In this document: piece after piece, positions 50,720 to 60,719 of the stretch
Position numbering within the stretch: position 1 is the first letter of the stretch
Layout of the letters: each line of letters opens with the position of its first letter
From: Pyxidicoccus xibeiensis
Lineage (GTDB): Bacteria; Myxococcota; Myxococcia; Myxococcales; Myxococcaceae
NCBI RefSeq assembly: GCF_024198175.1
Contig: NZ_JAJVKV010000027.1
Span: forward strand, 1-64,000
Direction: 5' to 3'
Length of the DNA: 64,000 nucleotides
Position numbers and translations under genes: made by a program
The notes under the pieces: generated by a model
The model's input: only the letters and a program-made list of their open reading frames with translations
Databases searched by the model: none
Told to the model about the DNA's origin: nothing

Positions 50720-51475
50720 ATGCGGCAACCTGCGGCGGTGAAGAACGTCCTCTTGCTGAAAGCAGGCGACGCGGCCCTGCCCGTGCGCCTCTCGGTGGGC
50801 GACTACGAGCGGTGGTTTCTGCAAACCATCGGACTGTCGGATTACCGCTTCGACATCCTCCCCGTGCACCGCAACGCACCACTGCCCACAAGCTTGAAGG
50901 GCTACGACGCGGTGATGATGACGGGCTCGCCGCTGTCGGTGACACAGCTGGAGCCGTGGATGGCGCGCGCCGGGGAGTTCATGGTGGAGGCGGGCGAGCG
51001 CGGCACGCCCGTGCTGGGGGTGTGCTTCGGCCAGCAGCTGCTGGCGCATGCGTACGGCGGCCGGGTGGGGCGCAACCCGCAGGGCCGGGAGACGGGCACC
51101 GTGGAGGTGGCGCTCACGGAGGAGGGCCGCAAGGACGCCCTCTTCGACGGGCTGCCCGAGCGCTTCGCCGTGCAGGCCACCCACGAGGACATCGTCTCCC
51201 AGCTCCCCGAGGGGACGCGGGTGCTGGCGGGCAACGCCAACACGGCCACGCAGGCGCTGGCCTTCCGGAAGAACGTGCGCGGCGTGCAGTTCCACCCGGA
51301 GGCGCCCACGGACGCCATGCGCGCCATCATCCTGGCCCGCCAGGAGGGCCTGGAGCGGGACGCCGTCGCGCGCGGCGCCGCCCCGGGAGAGCGGGTGCCC
51401 CGGCTGCTCGCGGGAATCCTGCCCACTCCCTCCGGGAGGCGAATCCTGGTGAACTTCCTCGAGCGCTTCACCTGA
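50720..51475 (+). CDS. Class I glutamine amidotransferase-like protein
   Basis: The 251-residue protein has the nucleophile Cys102 in GVCFGQQLLAHAYGG and the His192/Glu194 pair in QFHPEAP, so the Cys-His-Glu triad is complete. No synthetase domain is attached. Members of this class act as ammonia suppliers or as gamma-glutamyl hydrolases (PuuD-like). Being divergent from a PuuA-like gene, 177 bp apart, favours hydrolysis of a gamma-glutamyl product (inference). GAGGCAAGG precedes the ATG. Confidence 0.88.
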   Translation: MRQPAAVKNVLLLKAGDAALPVRLSVGDYERWFLQTIGLSDYRFDILPVHRNAPLPTSLKGYDAVMMTGSPLSVTQLEPWMARAGEFMVEAGERGTPVLGVCFGQQLLAHAYGGRVGRNPQGRETGTVEVALTEEGRKDALFDGLPERFAVQATHEDIVSQLPEGTRVLAGNANTATQALAFRKNVRGVQFHPEAPTDAMRAIILARQEGLERDAVARGAAPGERVPRLLAGILPTPSGRRILVNFLERFT

Positions 51476-51496
51476 CCCGTCGTCCCGAGGCTCCAC

Positions 51497-52027
51497 TTGC
51501 CGCGTCTCGCTCTGTCGTCCCTCCTCCTCGTCCTCCTCACCTCCGCCTGCTCGGACGACCTCTGCGCCTCGGCCCCGCGCTGTGACGACACGGAGGCCAT
51601 CAACTGCGAGCCCACGTGCGCCGTGGGCCCCTGCTCCACCGGGCCCACCGTGCAGGACTGCGGAGAGGCCACCACGTGCACCGTCGTCCCTGGAGACCGG
51701 GACGACTCGCGCTTCTACCGCTCGCGCGCGGTGTGTGCCCGGGCGCTGGCGGCCTGCAATCCGGCGGAGGCGCCCGCGCCCACCTGCGAGGACGGGCGCT
51801 TCGTCGTCGGCTGCAGCGCCTACCGGCGCGACATCCGCGTCCCCTGCTCGCAGGCGGGCCTGTACTTCGACCGTGCGCCGGCGTGCTGCCAGGGCACGCC
51901 GGGAGATGGCGGCACGGACGCGGGACTTCCGGATGCGGGGCTTCTGGACGGAGGCGCCCCGGACGCCGGGACAGGTGACGGTGGGATTCCCGACGCTGGT
52001 GCCCCGGGGGGCGACGCCGGACGTTGA
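51497..52027 (+). CDS. Cys-rich predicted lipoprotein (176 aa)
   Basis: TTG at 51497 (after a GAGG site) starts a product with a lipobox signal (LALSSLLLVLLTSAC). The mature part has about 16 Cys residues in the first 110 positions (for example CEPTCAVGPC and CEDGRFVVGC), then an Asp/Ala/Gly-rich low-complexity tail (DAGLPDAGLLDGG). The family is not recognised; it is probably disulfide-bonded and surface exposed. Confidence 0.75.
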   Translation: MPRLALSSLLLVLLTSACSDDLCASAPRCDDTEAINCEPTCAVGPCSTGPTVQDCGEATTCTVVPGDRDDSRFYRSRAVCARALAACNPAEAPAPTCEDGRFVVGCSAYRRDIRVPCSQAGLYFDRAPACCQGTPGDGGTDAGLPDAGLLDGGAPDAGTGDGGIPDAGAPGGDAGR

Positions 52028-52040
52028 GCACCCCGCGTTG

Positions 52041-52066
52041 GGCCTGCCCGACGTGAGGGGCAGGCC
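52041..52066 (+). terminator. Hairpin after the lipoprotein gene
   Basis: GGCCTGCCC and GGGCAGGCC form a perfect 9-bp stem with an 8-nt loop, 13 nt after the stop codon at 52027. No T-run follows; it may terminate transcription or protect the 3' end. Confidence 0.45.
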
Positions 52067-52136
52067 AGCGGACGAGCGGCGCGTTCCCTATCCTGGCCGT
52101 GTCTGCGGCGCGTGGGGGCGCCGAGGGGGGACGCCA

Positions 52137-52934
52137 ATGAATCCGCTCGTCCTGGGGTACCGCCGGTGGAAGCGCCAGTTCCGGAGCCTGGCGGCCTACG
52201 TCCACCTGGGCCCGAACGCCAACCGCATCGTCCGCAAGACGGACTTCAGCAACTGCCAGAAGCCGGTGCTGCTGCTGTACGGCTTCTTCAGCACCCGGCG
52301 CGTCTTCGAGGTGCTGGAGCACCGGCTGCGGCGCGACGGCTACTGTGTCTGGTCCATCCACCTGGGTGGGGCGATGGACCGCTTCAACACCTACGGCATC
52401 GACGTGCTGGCCGAGAAGGTGCGCGAGAAGGTGGAGCGGATGTACGCGCGCTTCCCGGGCATGGGGCCGCTCACCATCATCGGCCACTCCAAGGGCGGCC
52501 TCATCGGCGCCTATTACGTGAAGCGCCTGGGCGGAGACCAGCGGGTGCGCAGCGTCATCACCCTGGGCACCCCGCACCAGGGCTCGCGGATGGCCTACCT
52601 GGGCTGCGCGACACTGGGCTGGTTCAGCCGCAGCATGTGGCAACTCACGCCCGTGTCGCCCTTCATCAAGCAGCTCCGGGTGGGCGCCTTCCCGCGAAAC
52701 GTGCGCCTGGTGTCCCTCTACTCGCGGGATGATGGAATCACCCCCTGGCGCTCCTCCCGGCTGGACGTGGACGAGCAGCCCAACGTCTCCAACGTCGAGC
52801 TGACGGGCGTCGGGCACGGGGAGCTGCTCACCCGGCGGTCGGTCTACGACGTCATCCGCCGCGAGCTGGCCGTGGGCTATGGCGCCCCCGCGCCCCCGCC
52901 CATGCTGCGCGCGCTGCCGATGCCGGCGTCCTGA
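52137..52934 (+). CDS. Alpha/beta hydrolase, lipase/esterase-like
   Basis: The 265-residue protein has the oxyanion region PVLLLYGFFSTRRVF, the nucleophile elbow IIGHS118KGG and the late His in GVGHGELLTR. It resembles bacterial triacylglycerol lipases of the PGAP1-like type, with TLGTPHQGS after the nucleophile. There is no signal peptide, so it is likely cytoplasmic. The downstream 152-residue protein starts 15 nt later and is probably co-transcribed. Confidence 0.85.
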   Translation: MNPLVLGYRRWKRQFRSLAAYVHLGPNANRIVRKTDFSNCQKPVLLLYGFFSTRRVFEVLEHRLRRDGYCVWSIHLGGAMDRFNTYGIDVLAEKVREKVERMYARFPGMGPLTIIGHSKGGLIGAYYVKRLGGDQRVRSVITLGTPHQGSRMAYLGCATLGWFSRSMWQLTPVSPFIKQLRVGAFPRNVRLVSLYSRDDGITPWRSSRLDVDEQPNVSNVELTGVGHGELLTRRSVYDVIRRELAVGYGAPAPPPMLRALPMPAS

Positions 52935-52949
52935 GGTAGAGAGGAAGAC

Positions 52950-53408
52950 ATGCCCTCGCGCTGGGACCACCTCTTCGACCTCAAGCCCGTCACCCTGCTG
53001 GACCACCTGCTGGAGGAGGTGGCGAAGCTGCTGGCGAAGGACCTCCAGCAGTGGCCCCCGCCGGTGCAGGAGGTGGACATGGAGACCGGCGGCAGCTTCG
53101 CGCCCCTCTTCACCGAGGCCCGCCCCCGCCCCGCTCCCGCCGTGTACACGGAGGCGCTGCGGCTGACGCGGTGGGAGCTGGAGCACGAGGCCGAGGCGTA
53201 CGACGAGTACATGCGCAACAAGCGCTACCTGGAGCGCGGCCTGGGCCCGGACGACCGGCTGGCGCTGCTGTTCCTCAGCCGCTGGCTCACCGAGCAGATG
53301 ACGGGCCTGGGCGAGGCCACCGGGGGCCGCGTCAAGCGCAGGCACATGCTCCAGTGCCTGGACGGACTGGAGGCGAAGCTCCGGCTCGCCCAGGGGCCCC
53401 AGGCCTGA
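52950..53408 (+). CDS. Conserved hypothetical protein (152 aa)
   Basis: The 152-residue product is soluble, mostly helical and charged, with VTLLDHLLEEVAKLLAKDL and RWELEHEAEAYDEYMRNK. No domain or signal peptide is recognised. GAGGAAG precedes the ATG, and the gene follows the hydrolase by 15 nt, so it may assist or regulate that enzyme. Confidence 0.7.
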   Translation: MPSRWDHLFDLKPVTLLDHLLEEVAKLLAKDLQQWPPPVQEVDMETGGSFAPLFTEARPRPAPAVYTEALRLTRWELEHEAEAYDEYMRNKRYLERGLGPDDRLALLFLSRWLTEQMTGLGEATGGRVKRRHMLQCLDGLEAKLRLAQGPQA

Positions 53409-53531
53409 CGCCGGCCCTGCCTGCAATCTTGCACGGACATCACCCCTGAGCTGCTCACCTGCCTGCACGGCGGCCCGGACCCGCGGTGCTGGTGCTTGTC
53501 AGAGGGGTGGCACTGCTCTAAGCCGGATGCC

Positions 53532-54749
53532 ATGTCGTCGCATCCCCTGGACACCGCATCCTCTGAACGACGCAAGCGCCTGCTCCTGCTGGGGGCCCTG
53601 TGGCTGCTGGTGGCGGCGGCGCTGTTCGCCTTCCGCTCGGTGGTGATGCCCTTCGCGGGCGCGGCGCTCCTCGCGTACCTGGTGCAGCCGCTGGTGGCGC
53701 GCATCACCCGCCTGAGGGTGGCCGGCCGTGCCATTCCACGCGGGGCGGCCATCCTCCTCATCTACGCCGGCTTCTTCGTGGGCGTGTACCTGTTCTTCGT
53801 CGCGCTGGTGCCGCAGCTCTACCGGGAGATGGCGCGCGTCAGCCGCGACACGGTGGCCCTGGCCAACAAGCTCACCCCGGAGCACGTGCAGGAGCTCGCG
53901 CAGCGCGCCGAGACGTGGCTCAGCACCCGGGGCATCCCCGTGGCCCTCTCCAACCGCGCGCTGGAGGGCGCCGACGCCGCGGCGGGCACGGGCCAGTTCA
54001 GCCTGGCGTTGGATTTGGAGCAGCTGCTGGGGGACGCGGCGAAGCGGGCCTCGTCGCTGGTGCAGGAGAACCTGGGCGACATCGTCAACGTGTCGCGCAC
54101 CATCGTCGCCGGGGTGGCCGCCGGCGTCTTCATGATGTTCTTCGTGATGATGGTGGCCGCGTTCTTCTCCATCGACGCGCAGGCCATCCGCCGCTACTTC
54201 GGCACGCTGGTTCCGCCCGAGTACCTCCAGGACGCGCGCCAGCTGATGGAGCGCGTGGACCGCTCGCTGGCCGGCGTGGTGCGCGGCCAGGTCACCATCT
54301 GCATCGTCAACGGCCTGCTGACCTTCATCGGGCTGCTGCTGTTCGGCGTGAAGTTCGCCTTCCTGCTGGCGACCATCGCCACCTTCTTCAGCCTCATCCC
54401 CATCTTCGGCACCATCCTCAGCTCGGTGCCCATCGTCCTCATCGCGCTGGCGGACGGCTTCCAGAAGGGGCTGGCCATCCTCGCGTGGATTGTCGGCATC
54501 CACGCGCTGGAGGCGTACTTCCTCAACCCCAAGATCATGGGGCAGGCGGCGCACCTCCACCCCGTCATCGTCGCCTTCTCCCTCATCGCCGGGGAACGGC
54601 TCTACGGGCTGGTGGGGGCCCTCTTCGCGGTGCCCGTGGCCTCCATCCTCGTGGCGTGCTTCGACTATGCACGCCTCAAGGCGCAGCCCGGGCCCGTGGC
54701 GGCCGCCCCGGCGGTGGAGGCCGAGCGGCTGCAGCCGCCCGCGGCCTGA
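53532..54749 (+). CDS. AI-2E family membrane permease (PerM/TqsA-like)
   Basis: The 405-residue protein has a pair of N-terminal helices (LLLLGALWLLVAAALFAF, AALLAYLVQPLVARI), a cytoplasmic/periplasmic loop region, and five or more C-terminal helices with the motifs VRGQVTICIVNGLLTFIGLL, LIPIFGTILSSVPIVLIAL and EAYFLNPKIMG. This is the UPF0118/AI-2E permease family; substrates vary and many are unknown. The ATG at 53532 is used because an upstream TTG lacks support. The gene ends one base before the convergent lipoprotein gene. Confidence 0.9.
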   Translation: MSSHPLDTASSERRKRLLLLGALWLLVAAALFAFRSVVMPFAGAALLAYLVQPLVARITRLRVAGRAIPRGAAILLIYAGFFVGVYLFFVALVPQLYREMARVSRDTVALANKLTPEHVQELAQRAETWLSTRGIPVALSNRALEGADAAAGTGQFSLALDLEQLLGDAAKRASSLVQENLGDIVNVSRTIVAGVAAGVFMMFFVMMVAAFFSIDAQAIRRYFGTLVPPEYLQDARQLMERVDRSLAGVVRGQVTICIVNGLLTFIGLLLFGVKFAFLLATIATFFSLIPIFGTILSSVPIVLIALADGFQKGLAILAWIVGIHALEAYFLNPKIMGQAAHLHPVIVAFSLIAGERLYGLVGALFAVPVASILVACFDYARLKAQPGPVAAAPAVEAERLQPPAA

Positions 54750-54750
54750 G

Positions 54751-55068
54751 TCACTGACAGGCGGCGGAGCAGCGCGAGTTGCGGCAGGTGGGGATGCAGC
54801 GGCCGCAGTCGATGGAGCCGGGCTGGCAGCTTCCCGTGCAGGTGACGCCGCCGCAGCTCGGGCCTTCTGTCACGTGCGTGACAGCGGTGCCCAGGCCGCA
54901 GCAGGCGTCGGCCACGCAGTCGTCTTCGTCGTAGCAGGTCTTGTTGGACAGCACGGGGGGAGGCTCTCCCCCCGGCAGGTCCTCGACGCCCAAGTCACAT
55001 CCCGCGAGGGCTCCGAGTGTCATCCCCACGACAAGGGTGAGCAGGCGGGCGAGCACGGGTCGGCGCAT
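54751..55068 (-). CDS. Small Cys-rich lipoprotein (105 aa)
   Basis: A lipobox signal (LTLVVGMTLGALAGC, Asp at +2) is followed by a short linker and 14 Cys residues in about 60 positions (TCYDEDDCVADACCG, CTGSC, CGRCIPTC). A strong AAGGAG lies before the ATG. It sits 22 nt downstream of rho and may be transcribed from the rho promoter. The function is unknown. Confidence 0.75.
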   Translation of the reverse strand: MRRPVLARLLTLVVGMTLGALAGCDLGVEDLPGGEPPPVLSNKTCYDEDDCVADACCGLGTAVTHVTEGPSCGGVTCTGSCQPGSIDCGRCIPTCRNSRCSAACQ

Positions 55069-55090
55069 GGGCGCTCCTTTTTCCGGTGGC

Positions 55091-56725
55091 TTACCGGTTC
55101 ATCGAGCCGAGGAAGTCGGCGTTCGACGGCGTCGGACGCATGTGCTTGAGCACAAATTCCATCGCGTCGATGGGAGTGAACGGATGGAGCACCTGGCGCA
55201 GGGCGGTGATGCGCACCAGGTCACCCTGGGTGAGCAGCAGCTCCTCCTTGCGCGTGCCGGACTTGTTGATGTCCAGCGTCGGGAAGATGCGCTTCTCCAT
55301 CAGCTTCCGGTCCAGGACGATTTCCGAGTTACCGGTGCCCTTGAACTCCTCGAAGATGACCTCGTCCATGCGGCTGCCGGTGTCGATGAGCGCGGTGCCG
55401 ATGATGGTCAGCGAGCCGCCCTCCTCGATGTTGCGCGCGGCGCCGAAGAAGCGCTTCGGCTTGTGGAGCGCGTTGGCGTCCACGCCGCCGGAGAGAATCT
55501 TGCCGGACGCCGGCACCACGGTGTTGTAGGCGCGCGCCAGACGGGTAATCGAGTCCAGGAGGATGCAGACGTCGTACTTCTGCTCGACGAGGCGCTTGGC
55601 CTTGTCGATGACCATCTCCGCCACCTGCACGTGGCGCGTGGCGGGCTCGTCGAACGTCGTCGACACCACCTCGCCGCGCACGCTGCGCTCCATGTCCGTG
55701 ACTTCCTCCGGGCGCTCGTCCACGAGCAGCACGATGAGGTAGACGTCCGGGTGGTTGCGGCTGATGGCGTGCGCGATGTTCTGCAGCAGCACCGTCTTGC
55801 CGGCCTTGGGCGGCGCGACGATGAGGCAGCGCTGGCCCAGGCCGATGGGGCAGAACATGTCGATGATGCGCGTGGTCATCTCCGACGACTCGTGCTCCAG
55901 CTTGAGCTTGCGCGTCGGATACAGCGGCGTGAGGTTGTCGAACAGGATGCGCTCGCGCGCCGCGTCCGACATGGGGTCCGCGAAGTTGACCTTGTCCACC
56001 TTCTGGAGCGCGAAGAAGCGCTCGCCCTCGCGGGGCTGGCGGATGGGGCCCGTCACCGTGTCGCCGGGCCGCAGGTTGAAGCGGCGCACCTGCGACGGGG
56101 ACACGTAGAGGTCGTCCGGGCTGGGCTGGTAGTCGCTGTCCGCGCTGCGCAGGAAGCCGAAGCCGTCGCTCAACAGCTCCAGCACGCCCTCCGCGTGGAC
56201 CTCGAAGCGCTTGTCGGCGATGCCGCCCAGCAGCGCGAAGATGAGGTCCTGCTTCTTCAGACCCTGGTAGCCCTCGATGCCCACGTCGTGGGCCATCTTC
56301 GCCAGGTCGGTAATCTTCATCCGCTTCAGGTCGTTCAGCTTGATGACCTGCATCGGCGCGCCGTCCCGGGTGACCTCCGTGAAGGCGGGGGCCTCGGGGG
56401 ACTCGGGAGGCGGCGGCAGGGTGGCGGCGTTCTGCTCGTCCTCGCCACCGGAGATGCGGGCCTCCTGCAGGTCGTCGTCGCGCACCGGCCGGGAGATGGG
56501 GGTGAGCACCGGGCGGGGCGGCGGCTCGGCGACGGCCTCTTCCGCGGGCTCGGCCTCCACCTCGACGTCCTCGTCGCGGCGGGTGCGGCGGGCCCGGGCG
56601 GGCTTCTCCGGCTCCACCCTTTCGACGGCCTTCGCCGCGCGCTTGCGGCGGGGCTTCTCGTCCGCCTCCACGGCGACGACGTCGGGGGCAGCGGCCTTCT
56701 CTCTCGAAGTACGGACTTTACGCAT
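55091..56725 (-). CDS. rho: Transcription termination factor Rho with extended N-terminus
   Basis: Rho is the ring-shaped RNA helicase that ends transcription. The 544-residue protein has a basic and acidic low-complexity N-terminal extension of about 125 residues, then the Rho N-domain ([19 protein letters not shown]), the RNA-binding cold-shock-like domain ([23 protein letters not shown]) and the RecA-like motor with P-loop [26 protein letters not shown] and [13 protein letters not shown]. The start at 56725 has no clear ribosome site. The leader is about 190 nt and includes an upstream reading frame overlapping the rho start. Confidence 0.96.
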   Translation of the reverse strand: MRKVRTSREKAAAPDVVAVEADEKPRRKRAAKAVERVEPEKPARARRTRRDEDVEVEAEPAEEAVAEPPPRPVLTPISRPVRDDDLQEARISGGEDEQNAATLPPPPESPEAPAFTEVTRDGAPMQVIKLNDLKRMKITDLAKMAHDVGIEGYQGLKKQDLIFALLGGIADKRFEVHAEGVLELLSDGFGFLRSADSDYQPSPDDLYVSPSQVRRFNLRPGDTVTGPIRQPREGERFFALQKVDKVNFADPMSDAARERILFDNLTPLYPTRKLKLEHESSEMTTRIIDMFCPIGLGQRCLIVAPPKAGKTVLLQNIAHAISRNHPDVYLIVLLVDERPEEVTDMERSVRGEVVSTTFDEPATRHVQVAEMVIDKAKRLVEQKYDVCILLDSITRLARAYNTVVPASGKILSGGVDANALHKPKRFFGAARNIEEGGSLTIIGTALIDTGSRMDEVIFEEFKGTGNSEIVLDRKLMEKRIFPTLDINKSGTRKEELLLTQGDLVRITALRQVLHPFTPIDAMEFVLKHMRPTPSNADFLGSMNR

Positions 56726-59430
<2,705 letters not shown>

Positions 59431-59442
59431 GGCTTCGGGTCC

Positions 59443-59730
59443 ATGAGTGGCACGCGGCGGGTGACGCTGCGAATCCAGGGCAAGGTGCAGGGCGTCTTCT
59501 TCCGGGAGAGCGCCCGCACCGAGGCCGTGCGCCTGGGCCTCACCGGCTGGGTGCGCAACCGACCCGACGGCTCCGTGGAGGCCGTGGCGGAGGGCGAGCC
59601 CGCCGCGCTCGAAGCGTTCATCGGGTGGTGCAACCGGGGGCCGACCCAGGCTAGGGTCGCTGGCGTCGAGCGCACGGACGGCGAAGCCACCGGCGAATTC
59701 AGTCACTTCATCGTGGAGCGCACGTCATGA
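59443..59730 (+). CDS. acyP: Acylphosphatase
   Basis: This small enzyme hydrolyses acyl phosphates such as carbamoyl phosphate and 1,3-bisphosphoglycerate. The 95-residue protein matches the family: [21 protein letters not shown] includes the phosphate loop and catalytic Arg, and [19 protein letters not shown] includes the catalytic Asn. It overlaps the next gene by four bases (ATGA), so the two are likely coupled. Confidence 0.93.
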   Translation: MSGTRRVTLRIQGKVQGVFFRESARTEAVRLGLTGWVRNRPDGSVEAVAEGEPAALEAFIGWCNRGPTQARVAGVERTDGEATGEFSHFIVERTS

Positions 59731-60170
59731 CGCCCTACGCGCTGGCTTCCCTGCCGGCCATGCTGGGCATCCGGGCCGGGTCCAAGGTCTCCGTCATCAA
59801 TCCGCCGCGGGGCTTCGTGCAGAAGCTCAACCCGCTGCCGGATGGGGTGGAGTTCCTCATCACCGCGCAGACAGGCCTGGATGTCATCCTCTTCTTCACC
59901 TCGGACGCCCAGGAGCTGGTGCAGCGGCTGCCCGCCCTGGCACGTGCCATGGCCCTCACCGGCGGCATCTGGGTGTGCTGGCCCGGCGGCGAGGGCATCA
60001 AGACGAGCCTCTCCGAGGACTTCGTCCGCCATGCGGCGCTCGATATCGGCCTGGTGGACAACAAAATCTGCACCATCGACGCCACCTGGACGGGACTGAG
60101 GCTCGTCCGCCGGCCGCGCGGGCGACTGGACAAGCCCGAGGGCCGCAAGCAGGCCCCCGCCCAGGCGTGA
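59727..60170 (+). CDS. DUF3052 family protein
   Basis: The 147-residue protein starts with [19 protein letters not shown] and continues with [20 protein letters not shown] and [20 protein letters not shown], the pattern of DUF3052. The family is uncharacterised; members are small soluble proteins. The C-terminus is basic ([10 protein letters not shown]). It is coupled to acyP by an ATGA overlap. Confidence 0.85.
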   Translation: MTPYALASLPAMLGIRAGSKVSVINPPRGFVQKLNPLPDGVEFLITAQTGLDVILFFTSDAQELVQRLPALARAMALTGGIWVCWPGGEGIKTSLSEDFVRHAALDIGLVDNKICTIDATWTGLRLVRRPRGRLDKPEGRKQAPAQA

Positions 60171-60719
60171 CGCCCGGCCGCCCAGGCGCCCGGCATCTGC
60201 CAGAGAGTGGATGGATGCCGTTTCTCGCCTTTACACGGCCGTCAGGGACGTGGAAAACTCCCCGTGTTTCTGGACGGTTGTGTGACGCTCCGCGTTGTCG
60301 GGGGTCAGCGTTCAGTAGGGATTTTTGACGGGTTGCGTTCCCGGTCTCCTCCGGGCGCCGGCTGCGCCGAGGCTCCAGTCGCCCCCCCAAGGTGGCCCAC
60401 GATGGGCACCGACCGGGTGCGGATAGAAGAGCGGGCAGCACGCGTGGTGGAGGACCTCGAACGCGTTGTGAAGACAAGGCCTCGCCCGGCACGGTGCCGG
60501 TCGCAATGCGGGGCGACATGAACTCGGAGGAGCAGGCGGTGGTCCCCTCGGTCCTCGACAGCGCGTCACGAACCTCACCCGGAAGGTCCGGGGCGGTCCG
60601 CGTCGCTGAAGGTCCGCCGGCGACCGCCTCTCCCTTCGCAGCGTGCTCGGAGGCGCGGCGTCTTGCCGCCTCCCGTCCGGTGAGGTCCGCCCTACCGCGC
60701 GCGCGTGCAGGATTCATCC
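60171..60719. other. 549-bp gap before the RNase E/G gene
   Basis: The region probably holds the promoter and long leader of the RNase gene; RNase E genes often have long regulated 5' leaders. I cannot place a convincing -35/-10 pair; TTGACG at 60325-60330 lacks a good -10. A 39-codon frame with a ribosome site (60402-60521) and a GCCCA/TGGGC hairpin overlap here. Confidence 0.45.

Noticed and set aside
60325-60353. TTGACG as -35 of the RNase promoter
   Set aside because: No acceptable -10 box is present 16-18 bp downstream.
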